Below, piece by piece: positions 20,189 to 33,100 of a stretch of DNA of 64,000 nucleotides. The stretch's first letter is position 1. Each line of letters opens with the position of its first letter. A program made the translations under genes and the position numbers. The notes under the pieces were generated by a model. That model was not told the DNA's origin. It was given only the letters and a program-made list of their open reading frames with translations, and did not search any database. The stretch covers positions 1-64,000 of the forward strand of contig RYFE02000020.1 of the NCBI GenBank assembly GCA_004138175.2, written 5' to 3'. Origin of the DNA: Chloroflexales bacterium ZM16-3 (GTDB lineage Bacteria > Chloroflexota > Chloroflexia > Chloroflexales > Chloroflexaceae).

Positions 20189-21421
20189 ATGATCAAAATC
20201 CTCCACCTGGCCGACCTGCACATCGGCGTTGAAAACTACGGCAAGATCGACCCGGCCACTGGCCTGCACAGCCGCCTGATCGATTACCTCGACCGTCTGG
20301 ACGAGGCGATCTCCATCGGCCTTGACGCTGGGGTCGATCTGGTGCTGATCGCTGGCGACATCTACAAGAACCGCTCGCCCAACCCGACCCACCAGCGCGA
20401 GTTCGCCCGCCGCCTCAACCGGCTGCGCTCGGCCGGCCTACCGGTCTTCATCCTCACCGGCAACCACGATATCTCGCCCTCGCTCGGCCGCGCCCACTCG
20501 GTCGAGATCTTCGACGCCCTTGGCGTTGAGGGGGTGACGGTGGCCGACCGATTGCGCCTGCATACCTTGCAGACCCGCTCCGGCCCGCTCCAGATCATCG
20601 CCCTGCCCTGGGTGACGCGCCACAGCCTGATGAGCCGCGAGGAGATGCGCGGGGCCTCCTTCGCCGAGATCGAGTACGAGCTGCGCCGCCGCCTGGAGCG
20701 CTTTGTGGTCGATACGGCCGCCCGGCTCGACCCGGCCATCCCGGCGGTGCTGGCCTTCCACGGCAGCGTGGACGGCGCGCAGATGGGCGCGGAGCGCGCG
20801 ATCACCCTCGGCCAGGATCTGGTCATGGCCCGCTCTGTCCTGGCCCAGCCCGGCGTTGACTATGTGGCAATGGGCCACATCCACAAGCACCAGGCCCTCG
20901 GCAGCGTGCCGCCCCTGGTCTACCCCGGCAGCATCGAGCGGGTGGACTTCGGCGAGCGCGATGAGCCCAAGGGCTGCGTGATCGTCGAGCTGGAGCGCGG
21001 CGCGGCCCGCTGGCAGTTCCACCAGATGGCCGCTCGGCCATTCGTCAGCATCGAGAAGGATGTGCGCGCCAGCAGCGACCCGCTGGAGCTGATCACGACC
21101 CTAATTAGCCGGCAGGATCTGCGCCAGGCCGTGGTGCGCGTGGAGATCCAGGCCACCCGCGAGCAGGCCGCCACGCTGCGAGAGGAGGAGATCCGCGCCC
21201 GCCTAGAGGAGGCCGGTGCCTTTGTGGTCGCCGCCGTGACGATCAGCGTCGAGCGGACGAGCCGCCGTCGCTACGGCGTCGAGCCCGAGCTGATGGAGGG
21301 GATCACCCCGCGCCGCGCCCTGGAGATCTACCTGGGCAGCAAGCAGCCGCCGCTTGACCCTCGGCGCATCGCCGAGCTGTTGGCCGCCGCCGATGAGCTG
21401 ATCGCCGAGGAAAAGCCGTAG
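20189..21421 (+). CDS. sbcD: SbcD/Mre11-type DNA repair exonuclease
   Basis: 410-residue metallophosphoesterase from ATG 20189; an in-frame ATG at 20108 would translate repeat DNA and is rejected. Metal ligands in order: HLADLHIG (D9, H11), LIAGDIYKN, LTGNHD, a His in LAFHGSVDG, and VAMGHIHKHQ. This is the SbcD/Mre11 nuclease series that processes DNA ends and hairpins with an SbcC/Rad50 ATPase. No SbcC partner lies in the window, and the C-terminus (about 300-410) is the Rad50-binding or capping region by analogy. Such a nuclease acts on long DNA palindromes, which are numerous in this window. Confidence 0.85.
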   Translation: MIKILHLADLHIGVENYGKIDPATGLHSRLIDYLDRLDEAISIGLDAGVDLVLIAGDIYKNRSPNPTHQREFARRLNRLRSAGLPVFILTGNHDISPSLGRAHSVEIFDALGVEGVTVADRLRLHTLQTRSGPLQIIALPWVTRHSLMSREEMRGASFAEIEYELRRRLERFVVDTAARLDPAIPAVLAFHGSVDGAQMGAERAITLGQDLVMARSVLAQPGVDYVAMGHIHKHQALGSVPPLVYPGSIERVDFGERDEPKGCVIVELERGAARWQFHQMAARPFVSIEKDVRASSDPLELITTLISRQDLRQAVVRVEIQATREQAATLREEEIRARLEEAGAFVVAAVTISVERTSRRRYGVEPELMEGITPRRALEIYLGSKQPPLDPRRIAELLAAADELIAEEKP

Positions 21422-21454
21422 GAGCATGTGCCAGCTTCGCTGAGGAATCTGATC

Positions 21455-21507
21455 ACAGAGGAACAGCATCGTGGCGGCCCCAGGCCGCCACGATGCTGTT
21501 CCTCTGT
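21455..21507 (+). terminator. 25-bp perfect hairpin after the nuclease gene
   Basis: Arms 21455-21479 and 21483-21507, 3-nt loop, followed by AAATA rather than a U-tract. Confidence 0.7.
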
Positions 21508-21523
21508 AAATACTTTCTTAACC

Positions 21524-21552
21524 TTGACAGCATCGCACCTCCGTGCTACACT
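21524..21552 (+). promoter_or_regulatory. Consensus-like sigma70 promoter for nrdJ
   Basis: TTGACA (21524-21529), 17-bp spacer, TACACT (21547-21552). Predicted start near 21559 gives a leader of about 196 nt before the nrdJ ATG at 21755. Confidence 0.75.
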
Positions 21553-21669
21553 AGCCCGGCTGCCTCGCTTTTGTCTATATCTTGTTGTATACATAACATA
21601 CTACTACTAGATATGGGAAGCCAAGCCTCCAGCAGATCGCCCACTTTGTAGAATTACATCTCCCTTACC

Positions 21670-21718
21670 GCTTACAGCCTAGGGCGCGTGCGCAGCGGCG
21701 CAGGCCCAGGGTGTAAGC
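21670..21718 (+). promoter_or_regulatory. Structured hairpin in the nrdJ leader RNA
   Basis: GCTTACA (21670-21676) pairs with TGTAAGC (21712-21718). Inside, CCT/AGG and GGGC/GCCC pairs continue the stem with single-nt bulges, capped by a GC-rich loop that can itself pair. It ends 36 nt before the start codon. I could not match it to a cobalamin or other known riboswitch. Confidence 0.4.
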
Positions 21719-21754
21719 GTGTTGTGCCCGCATTTTGGAACCGCAGAGGACGCT

Positions 21755-25531
<3,777 letters not shown>

Positions 25532-25536
25532 GATCT

Positions 25537-25585
25537 GGTGATGGTGGTTTTTTGGCGGCTTCGCCGCCAAAAAACCACCATCACC
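25537..25585 (+). terminator. 23-bp perfect hairpin after nrdJ
   Basis: Arms 25537-25559 and 25563-25585 with a TTC loop; each arm contains a run of six T or A residues, but there is no trailing U-tract. Confidence 0.75.
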
Positions 25586-25650
25586 GTGGGCCTGGGGGGT
25601 CGCAACACTCAGTTTACATTCTGCGTCATGTATGATACGATCACCTTTAC

Positions 25651-26034
25651 ATGACTCGGTCGTACGCGCTAATATCAGGAGAAAACGCCATAGAGACAGC
25701 ACGTCTTGCCCGTCGCATCGTCGATCTCGCCGAGGATAAGCAGGCCCACGAGATCGCTATGCTCGACATTCGCACACAGAGCACCATTGCTGACTACTTT
25801 GTGATCTGCTCCGGAGATAACGACCGGCAGCTGCGCGCCATCGTCGATCATATCGACGAGGAGGTTCACCGTGAGTACGGCATGAATCCGCGCATCGAGG
25901 GTTCGTCCGATACCGGGTGGATCGTGATCGACTACGCCGATGTGGTCGTCCACGTCTTCAGCGCCGCCCAGCGCGATTACTACCGCCTTGAGCGACTCTG
26001 GAGCAAGGTTCCACCGGTCGTCGTGGTCCAATGA
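25651..26034 (+). CDS. rsfS: Ribosome silencing factor RsfS
   Basis: 127-residue member of the Iojap/RsfS (DUF143) family, which binds ribosomal protein uL14 and blocks subunit joining when nutrients are scarce. Family landmarks are present: KQAHEIAMLDIR, TIADYFVICSG, RQLRAIVDHI, EGSSDTGWIVIDYADVVVHVF and RDYYRLERLW at the end. Length and ending are typical. The ATG at 25651 fits the family start, though no strong Shine-Dalgarno is seen; a TATGAT at 25631-25636 could be a -10. A 71-residue membrane protein gene follows after 7 nt. The usual NadD neighbour is not present. Confidence 0.93.
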   Translation: MTRSYALISGENAIETARLARRIVDLAEDKQAHEIAMLDIRTQSTIADYFVICSGDNDRQLRAIVDHIDEEVHREYGMNPRIEGSSDTGWIVIDYADVVVHVFSAAQRDYYRLERLWSKVPPVVVVQ

Positions 26035-26041
26035 GGCTTGT

Positions 26042-26257
26042 ATGAGTAAGGCACTCCCCCGGCGCAGAGCTGTCTCGCGCCGCAAGCGTATGGTCTTCTT
26101 CGCCGTCGGCGCCGCAATGGGCAGCGCCCTCGGGCTTGTGATTGGCTCGCTGCTGACCTTCTGGATCGGCGATGGCACTCTGCGCGCCATCCAGCGCGGC
26201 ATCCGCCGGATCTCTGGCGATGATGGCCACCCGAGCTTCGACCTGCTGCTTCAGTAA
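26042..26257 (+). CDS. Small single-pass membrane protein, unknown
   Basis: 71 residues from ATG 26042, 7 nt after rsfS and presumably cotranscribed. Very basic N-terminus (KALPRRRAVSRRKR), one Gly/Ala-rich membrane segment (about residues 18-42, VFFAVGAAMGSALGLVIGSL), then a short polar tail. Positive charges before the helix predict a cytoplasmic N-terminus. Family not recognised. Confidence 0.55.
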   Translation: MSKALPRRRAVSRRKRMVFFAVGAAMGSALGLVIGSLLTFWIGDGTLRAIQRGIRRISGDDGHPSFDLLLQ

Positions 26258-26390
26258 CGCCGTCTTCGTACCGGAGTGTGCCCCAGGTAGCTTGTCGCGA
26301 TGATGCGTGAGCTGCCGCATGTGGGCGTGTGCCTTCATTGCCTTGTCTACTCCGTGGCCAGCCTTTGCTGGCCTCATAGCTATAGATCGC

Positions 26391-26416
26391 GCGGCGCCGA
26401 CAGATGTCGACGCCGC
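26391..26416 (+). terminator. 12-bp hairpin in the spacer before the SDR gene
   Basis: Arms 26391-26402 and 26405-26416 match at 11 of 12 positions with a 2-nt centre, followed by GTTTC. The rest of 26258-26449 shows nothing recognisable. Confidence 0.45.
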
Positions 26417-26449
26417 GTTTCATATCCGGCCATCGTGAGGAGGCGACTG

Positions 26450-27166
26450 ATGACTCTTAGCGGGAAGGTTGCTGTGGTGACGGGTGGGACGGGCGCTCTG
26501 GGCGCGGCTGTGGCGCGGTCGCTGCTCGACGCGGGGGCCGCTGTGGTCGTGACGCACCGCGCCGAGGGTGAGCTCTCTGATCTGCGTGCGCGCCTGGGCA
26601 TAGCCGATGATGCGCCCCTAAGCGGGATGCTGGTTGATCTCACCGATGAGGCCGCTGTAAAGTCCGCCTACGGCGAGGTCGCCGCCAGCCACGGCGGGAT
26701 CGACATCCTGGTGAACGCGGCTGGAGGGTTCGGCGGCGGCGCGCCGGTACACCAGAGCGGCTGGGCGATCTGGCAGCAGCAGCTCGACATCAACCTGAAG
26801 ACGGCCGTCATCTCCTGCGCGTCCGGCGTCCCCCATATGATCGCCCGAGGCGGCGGGGCCATCGTCAACGTCGGCACGCGCACCGCCACGCAGCCGGGGG
26901 CCAATCTGGCCGCCTACGCCGCATCGAAGCGGGCCGTGCTCCAGCTCACCGAGGCGCTCGCCGCCGAGCTGCGCGGCCACAACATCACCGCCAACGCCGT
27001 CCTTCCCAGCACCATCGATACGCCGGCCAACCGCAAGGGCATGCCCAACGGCAGCTACGACGACTGGGTCAAGCCGGAGGAGATCGCCGCCGTGGTGCGC
27101 TTCCTCGTCGGCCCCGAGGGCCGGATCATCAGCGGGGCCAGCATTCCGGTGTACGGGAGAGCCTAA
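26450..27166 (+). CDS. Short-chain dehydrogenase/reductase (SDR)
   Basis: 238-residue NAD(P)-dependent oxidoreductase from ATG 26450, with an AGGAGG Shine-Dalgarno 7 nt upstream (the longer open frame from 26300 has none). Rossmann motif TGGTGALG near the start, NAAGG structural motif, and active site Y156 and K160 (YAASK). The position of the usual catalytic Ser, 13 before the Tyr, is Thr (T143 in NVGTRTATQPG). Thr may substitute for Ser in proton relay, but this is atypical. Substrate unknown. It lies just upstream of citrate synthase with a 59-bp gap. Confidence 0.85.
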   Translation: MTLSGKVAVVTGGTGALGAAVARSLLDAGAAVVVTHRAEGELSDLRARLGIADDAPLSGMLVDLTDEAAVKSAYGEVAASHGGIDILVNAAGGFGGGAPVHQSGWAIWQQQLDINLKTAVISCASGVPHMIARGGGAIVNVGTRTATQPGANLAAYAASKRAVLQLTEALAAELRGHNITANAVLPSTIDTPANRKGMPNGSYDDWVKPEEIAAVVRFLVGPEGRIISGASIPVYGRA

Positions 27167-27225
27167 TGTGATTGTAGGTTCTCACCACATCACAGATCAC
27201 GCATCACATAGAGAGGGGCATCGCG

Positions 27226-28365
27226 ATGAGCGCGCATACAAGTATGGGGCTGGACGGCACGATCGTCGCCCAGACTCAGCTTGGGTTGATCGACGGCACC
27301 GCCGGGCGTCTGAGCTTCTGTGGCTACAGCGTCCACGACCTGGCCGATAGCGCACAGTGGGAGGAAGTGCTGCACCTGCTCTGGCACGGCGACCTGCCCA
27401 CTTCTGGACAGCTGGCCGCCCTGCGGGCTAATCTTGCCGCCGCCCGCGCCCTCACCCCCGAGGAGATCGCCCTGGTGCGCGGCCTGCCCCGTGTCGGCCA
27501 CGCCATGGATGTGCTGCGGGCCGCCGTGAGCCTGCTGGCCGGACTGCATCAGCCGACGACCATGCGCGCCGACACGATCTTCGCCGATGGCCTGCGGCTG
27601 GCGGCGAAGCTGCCGATGCTGGTGGCGGCATATGCTCGCCTGCGCGAGGGCCGTGAGCCGGTGCAGCCCGACGCCGACCTCGGCCACGCCGCAGCCTTCC
27701 TGCACGCTCTCCACGGGCGGCGGCCCGCGCCCGAGGAGGAGGCCGCCCTCAATACCTACATGGTGCTGCTGGCCGAGCACGGCCTGAACGTCGCCACCTT
27801 CGTGGCCCGGGTTGTGGCCAGCGCCCAGAACGATCTCTACACGGCCATCGACGCGGCCATGGCCGCCCTCAAAGGCATCTCCCACGGCGGCGCGAATGAG
27901 CACGCCATGCGCGCCTTTCTGTCCATCGGCGATCCCGCCGACGCCCCTGCCTTCATCAAGGATCTGCTGGCCCGCAAGGCCCGCCTGATGGGTGTCGGCC
28001 ACCGCATCTACCAGACAGAGGACCCGCGCGTGCGCCACCTGCGCCAGCACTCCGCCGCGCTGGCCGCGCGATCAGGTGCCGATTCTCGCGCCCACGCCGT
28101 GGCCGAGGCTGTGGCCGCGTCTATTATCGATCACCCGCACTTCCAGGCCCGCAAGCTCTACCCGAATGTTGAGTTCTACAGCGCCCCGCTGCTCTACCAG
28201 CTCGGCCTGCCGCTCGACACCTTCACCCTGGCCTTCGCCATGGCCCGTCTGCCCGGCTGGGTCGGCCACGTGCGCGAGCAGCTCGGTGTGGCCCGCCTGG
28301 TGCGCCCCGAGGCCGAGTATGTAGGCCCCGCCCCGCGCGCCTTCGTCGCACTAGAGGATCGCTGA
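27226..28365 (+). CDS. Citrate synthase family protein
   Basis: 379-residue type II-like citrate (or 2-methylcitrate) synthase that condenses oxaloacetate or another 2-oxoacid ester with acetyl- or propionyl-CoA. Catalytic histidines are visible: H185 (AEHGLN), H220 (SHGGANEH) and H259 (GVGHRIY). The third catalytic residue, normally Asp in NVDFYSG, is Glu here (E316 in NVEFYSA). I cannot rule out that this variant is normal in a subfamily, but it weakens assignment as the main TCA enzyme. Start ATG 27226 follows GAGAGGGG. A true intrinsic terminator follows. Confidence 0.85.
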   Translation: MSAHTSMGLDGTIVAQTQLGLIDGTAGRLSFCGYSVHDLADSAQWEEVLHLLWHGDLPTSGQLAALRANLAAARALTPEEIALVRGLPRVGHAMDVLRAAVSLLAGLHQPTTMRADTIFADGLRLAAKLPMLVAAYARLREGREPVQPDADLGHAAAFLHALHGRRPAPEEEAALNTYMVLLAEHGLNVATFVARVVASAQNDLYTAIDAAMAALKGISHGGANEHAMRAFLSIGDPADAPAFIKDLLARKARLMGVGHRIYQTEDPRVRHLRQHSAALAARSGADSRAHAVAEAVAASIIDHPHFQARKLYPNVEFYSAPLLYQLGLPLDTFTLAFAMARLPGWVGHVREQLGVARLVRPEAEYVGPAPRAFVALEDR

Positions 28366-28420
28366 CCCACATAGAGCCATGAAAGAAGCGGGATATGTGC
28401 CAGGCAGGCACATGCCGCAC

Positions 28421-28470
28421 TGATTGTGCTGCGGCGCGGCTACGCCGCGCCGCAGCACAATCAGTTTTTT
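28421..28470 (+). terminator. Intrinsic terminator after citrate synthase
   Basis: Perfect 20-bp stem (28421-28440 and 28444-28463), TAC loop, followed by G and six T residues. One of only two hairpins in the window with a proper U-tract. Confidence 0.9.
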
Positions 28471-28493
28471 GTGGGAGAGCGAAGCTCTCCCAC
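28471..28493 (+). terminator. 10-bp perfect hairpin
   Basis: GTGGGAGAGC (28471-28480), GAA loop, GCTCTCCCAC (28484-28493), immediately after the citrate synthase terminator. Confidence 0.45.
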
Positions 28494-28527
28494 ACCCTCA
28501 CTGTGCGCAGTGTTATTGCTGGCAACA

Positions 28528-28570
28528 GAAAGAAGCGGGATACGGGACTTACCCGTATCCCGCTTCTTTC
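28528..28570 (-). terminator. 19-bp perfect hairpin after the 95-residue minus-strand gene
   Basis: Arms 28528-28546 and 28552-28570 with a 5-nt loop. It lies just beyond the stop codon of the minus-strand gene (28574). The U-run is only CTTTC. Confidence 0.7.
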
Positions 28571-28573
28571 GAC

Positions 28574-28861
28574 TCACTCGCCCTCAGGCATATTGCCGGT
28601 GCGCTCATACTCGCGGAGGGCGATGATTGCGCGGTCGAAGCTATAGTAGTAGATCTCAGCGTCCCAACGGTCGGATCTTGGGTCGAGGCCACAGCAGATC
28701 TCGATCTCGATCTCGCCATCCTCGGCTCTGTGGGCCGAGGCCATCCATAGCCGGGAGCAGCGTAGCGAATCGCCGCGCTGAAGAACCTTGTGGAACGTGT
28801 TCGCTCCGACATCGCTCAGTATCTGGCCAGGCGTCATCTCAAAGGACGGGCTGCCCGCCAT
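28574..28861 (-). CDS. Hypothetical protein, 95 residues
   Basis: Acidic soluble protein starting ATG 28861 with an AAGGAG Shine-Dalgarno. It contains a Trp/Cys-bearing centre (SRLWMASAHRAEDGEIEIEICC) and the helix FDRAIIALREYERTG. No signal peptide, membrane segment or motif I recognise. Monocistronic, flanked by strong hairpins. Confidence 0.55.
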   Translation of the reverse strand: MAGSPSFEMTPGQILSDVGANTFHKVLQRGDSLRCSRLWMASAHRAEDGEIEIEICCGLDPRSDRWDAEIYYYSFDRAIIALREYERTGNMPEGE

Positions 28862-29031
28862 GCCTTGCTCCTTCCGCCCTAGGCAACTGACATGTGCTGC
28901 AAGCCGTGCAATTATACCGCATATCTGTCGTCCTTATGACGCACCCCGCCATATGCCTCGTGTCCAGGGCAAAAATCGGGGGTGGCACTGCCACCCCCGA
29001 TCCCTCCGATCAACGAGACCGTCACGTGTTA

Positions 29032-30087
29032 TCAGTCAACCGGGTAGAGCATGCCGGCCTGAAGCGTTACATCAGGGATGATGGGGCCGGTGTCCTGGTA
29101 CGAGCCAAGCACCTTCATGTAGTTCGCCCGCTCGTAGGCAGTTGGCTGGGCGACGGCGCGCTGGGCCATGCTGCCCTGCATCTGGGTGATCGACTCGTAC
29201 TCGCGCTCGGTCATCCAAGTCTGCAGTTCCATGATTATGGCGCGGACGACCTCATCGGGCTTGCCCTTGAGCAGGGCCGAGGCCATCATCGCCACCTTGG
29301 CACCGGCCATCATCGCCTTGAGCACATCGTTGGCGCTGTGGACCCCGCTGGTGATAGCGAGGTCAACCGGCACGCGGCCATAGAGCATGGCCACCCAGCG
29401 CAGCGGCAGGCGCAGCTCGCTCGCGGTGCTCAGCTGGAGGTTCGGCACCACCTCCAGGTTCGTCAGGTCGAAGTCGGGCTGATAGAAGCGGTTGAAGAGC
29501 ACCAGGCTCTGGGCACCGGCCTCCATGAGCCGCCATGCCATATTGGGCAGCGAGCTGAAGTAAGGGCTTAGCTTGATGGCCAGGGGGATCTTGATCTCGG
29601 CGCGCACATTGCGCACCAGGTCAACGTAGCCCTGCTCCAGATCCGCCCCGGTGATGTTCGGGTCGGTCGGGATGTTGTAGATATTCAGCTCAAGGGCATC
29701 GGCGCCGGCCTCTTCGATCAGGCGGGCGTAGTGGATCCAGCCGCCCGGCGAGACGCCGTTGAGGCTGCCGATCACCGGGATGTGAACCTTGCGCTTGAGC
29801 TCGTGGATCTGCTCGATGTAGCGCTCGGGGCCGACGCTGTACTTGCCGTGGTCGGGCAGGTAGTTCAGCGCCTCTGCGAAGCTCTCGGCACCGTGGGTGA
29901 GCAGGTAGTCGAGCTCAAGGCTCGTGCGGATAATCTGCTCCTCGAAGAGCGAGTACATCACGATGGCCGACACGCCGGCCTCTTCCAGGCGCTGCACCAC
30001 ATCCGGGTGATGGGAGAGCGGTGAGGCCGATGCGACGATCGGTGTCTTCAGGGCCATACCCAGGTAGCTCGTACTCAGGTCGATCAT
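29032..30087 (-). CDS. Dihydroorotate dehydrogenase-like flavoprotein
   Basis: 351-residue FMN-type TIM barrel of the dihydroorotate dehydrogenase superfamily. The N-terminus ([20 protein letters not shown]) and the FMN-binding strands ([34 protein letters not shown]) fit. It lacks the class-typical catalytic loop residues of PyrD and carries an extra C-terminal helical stretch, so it is probably not the pyrimidine enzyme. It lies 80 bp downstream of the nifJ-type gene on the same strand, presumably cotranscribed. Such proteins are often found beside pyruvate:ferredoxin oxidoreductase. Substrate unknown. Start supported by AAAGGA. Confidence 0.85.
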   Translation of the reverse strand: MIDLSTSYLGMALKTPIVASASPLSHHPDVVQRLEEAGVSAIVMYSLFEEQIIRTSLELDYLLTHGAESFAEALNYLPDHGKYSVGPERYIEQIHELKRKVHIPVIGSLNGVSPGGWIHYARLIEEAGADALELNIYNIPTDPNITGADLEQGYVDLVRNVRAEIKIPLAIKLSPYFSSLPNMAWRLMEAGAQSLVLFNRFYQPDFDLTNLEVVPNLQLSTASELRLPLRWVAMLYGRVPVDLAITSGVHSANDVLKAMMAGAKVAMMASALLKGKPDEVVRAIIMELQTWMTEREYESITQMQGSMAQRAVAQPTAYERANYMKVLGSYQDTGPIIPDVTLQAGMLYPVD

Positions 30088-30123
30088 CGATGATTCCTTT
30101 CGAGTGTGGCGTTTCTCTCGCGC

Positions 30124-30150
30124 CCGGGAAGGTTAAGCCAACCTTCCCGG
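30124..30150 (-). terminator. 11-bp intra-operon hairpin
   Basis: Perfect arms 30124-30134 and 30140-30150, 5-nt loop, in the 80-bp gap between the nifJ-type gene and the DHOD-like gene. It may attenuate or stabilise the transcript. Confidence 0.5.
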
Positions 30151-30167
30151 ACGCATGCGGGGGTATG

Positions 30168-33100
30168 TCAGTCGCCCTTCGCTAGCTGCTCCAGACGGAT
30201 GAACTGCCCCTTGTTGGTGGCGGCAGCCTGCGCCATCAGCGCCTCGGAGCGGGTCGGGTCGCTGTGGACGAGCATCTGGAAGCGGCCCTCGCCAGCGATG
30301 TACTTCTCGGGGCTGATGCTCGGTGCCTTCGAGTCGATCACGAGCGGGTGCTTGCCCTGCTCGATCAGGTTCGGGTTGTAGCGGTAGAGCGTCCACATGC
30401 CGCTCTGCACGGCCAGCTTCTGCTGGTCAAGGCCCTTGGTCATGTCGATGCCGTGGGCGATACAGTGGCTGTAGGCGATGATGATCGAGACGCCCTCGTA
30501 TGCCTCGGCCTCCTGGATGGCCCGCAGGGTCTGCACATCATCATAGCCCATGGCGATACGGGCCACATACACGTCGCCGTAGGCCATGGCGATCAGGCCC
30601 AGGTCCTTCTTCGGTCGGCCCTTGCCCTTGGCGGCGAACTTGGCCACCGCCGCCAGCGGTGTGCTCTTGCTGGCCTGGCCGCCGGTGTTCGAGTAGACCT
30701 CGGTGTCGAGCACGAGGATGTTGACGTTGCGCCCCGAGGCCAGCACATGGTCTAGGCCGCCGTAGCCGATATCGTAGGCCCAGCCGTCGCCGCCCATGAT
30801 CCAGACGCTGCGCTTGACGAGCACATCGATCAGGGCCATCAGATCCTTCACCAGGCCCGCCTTCGGCCCCGCAGGGGCGGCCTCTAGGCGCACCTTCAGC
30901 GCGTCCACCCGCTCGCGCTGGGCGGCGATCCCGGCCTCGCTCGCCTGATCGGCGTTGAGCAGCGCGTCCACCAGCTCGGCACCGATGATATCGACCAGCT
31001 GGGGCAGCAGCTCGCGGGCGTACTCCTCCTGCTTGTCGATGCTCAGGCGCATGCCCAGGCCAAACTCGGCGTTATCCTCGAACAGCGAGTTCGACCAGGT
31101 CGGGCCGCGCCCGTCCTTGTTGACCGTCCAGGGCGTGGTGGGCAGGTTGCCGCCGTAGATCGACGAGCAGCCGGTGGCGTTGGCGATCACCGCCCGGTCG
31201 CCGTAGAGCTGGCTGACCAGCTTGACATAGGGCGTCTCGCCGCAGCCCGAGCAGGCACCGGAGAACTCGAAGAGCGGCTGGAGCAGCTGCGAGTTCTTGA
31301 TCGAGCCGAAGCTGATCTGGGTGCGGTCAACCTCGGGCAGGCCGAGGAAGAACTCCCAGTTCGCCGACTCGGCGACGCGCAGGGGCGGCTGGGGGGCCAT
31401 GTTGATCGCCTTGCGGCCGACCTGAGTCTTGTCCTTCACCGGGCAGACCTCAATACAGAGGGTGCAGCCGGTGCAGTCCTCGGGGCTGACCTGGAGCGTG
31501 TAGCGCTGTCCGGGCAGCTCCCTGAAGCGGGCGTCCACGCTCTTGAAGCCCTCGGGCGCGCCAGCCAGCGCCTCGGCCGGGTAGACCTTGGGGCGGATGA
31601 CGGCGTGGGGGCAGACGAAGGCGCACTTGCCGCACTGGATGCAGATCTTCTCGTCCCAGACGGGGATCTCCATCGCAATGTTGCGCTTCTCCCACTGGGC
31701 GGTGCCGGTGGGGTAGGTGCCATCGACGGGCATCTTGCTCACCGGCAGATCGTCGCCGTGGCCAGCGATCATGGGGGCGAGCACATCCTTGACGAAGTCC
31801 GGCGCGGCATCAGGCACCGTCGGGCGCATGTGCATCCCGTTGGGCGAGGGGTCGGCGGCGGGGATGGCCACCTCGTAGAGGTTCGCGAGGGTCTGGTCGA
31901 CGGCCATGAAGTTACGGGCGACCACCGCCTCACCACGCTTCCCGTAGGTCTTCTTGATGCTGTCCTTGATCGCGACGATCGCGTCCTCGCGCGGGAGCAC
32001 ACCGCTGATGGCGAAGAAGCAGGTCTGCATCACGGTGTTGATCCGGCTGCCCATGCCGGTGGACTGGGCCACCGCAGCGGCGTCGATGATATAGAAGCGC
32101 AGGTTCTTGGCGCGGATGGTGGCGCGCACCTCGGCCGGGATCTGGCCCCAGACCTGGTCGGGGCCGAAGGGCGTGTTGAGCAGGAAGATGCCGCCGGGGC
32201 GGGCGTAGCTCAGCACATCGACCCGCTCCAGGAAGGCGAACTGGTGGCAGGCGACGAAGTTGGCCTCAGCGGCACCGATCAGGTAGGGCGCGTGGATGGG
32301 CTGCGGGCCGAAGCGCAGGTGCGAGGTGGTGACAGAGCCAGACTTCTTCGAGTCGTAGACGAAGTAGCCCTGGGCGTTGTTGTCGGTCTCCTCGCCGATA
32401 ATCTTGATGCTGCTCTTGTTCGCGCCCACCGTGCCGTCGGCACCGAGGCCCCAGAAGACGCAGCGGACGGTCGAGTCGGGCTCGATGCTGAAGCTCGGGT
32501 CGTAGGTCAGGCTAGTCCCGCTCACGTCGTCGTTGATGCCGATGGTGAAGCGGGTGGTCGGCTGCTCCTTGCCCAGCTCATCGAAGATGGCCTTGACCAT
32601 CGCCGGGGTAAACTCTTTGGACGAGAGGCCGTAGCGCCCGCCGATCACGGTTGGGGAGATCTGGCTCTCGGTCACGGCTGACACAATATCGAGGAAGAGC
32701 GGCTCGCCGGTGCTGCCGGGCTCCTTCGTGCGATCAAGTGCAGCGATTGCGCGGACGGTGGTGGGCAGGGCGGCCATAAGGGCGGCGCTGTCGAAGGGCC
32801 GGTAGAGCCGCACACATATGACGCCGACCTTCTCGCCCTGGTCGGCCAGGAAGCGCGCCGTCTCGGCGGCTGTCTCGGCACCTGAGCCCATGATCACGAT
32901 CACGCGCTCGGCGTCGGGGGCACCGACGTAGTCGAAGAGCCGATACTGGCGGCCGGTCAGGCCGGCGAAGCGATCCATAGCCTTCTGGACAATACCGGGG
33001 CAGCTTGCGTAGAAGGGGTTGACGCTCTCGCGGGCCTGGAAGTAGACATCGGGGTTCTGGGCGGTGCCGCGCAGCACGGGCCGGTCGGGGTTGAGGGCGC

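Larger units (their letters stand above)
28381..28570. repeat. 15-bp repeat GAAAGAAGCGGGATA, two direct and one inverted copy
   Basis: Direct copies at 28381-28395 and 28528-28542, inverted copy at 28556-28570. The second and third form the stem of the 19-bp hairpin 28528-28570. Confidence 0.7.

Noticed and set aside
21508-21754. Cobalamin riboswitch before nrdJ
   Set aside because: I could not find a B12-box-like core or the expected multi-stem layout; only a single bulged hairpin is clear.
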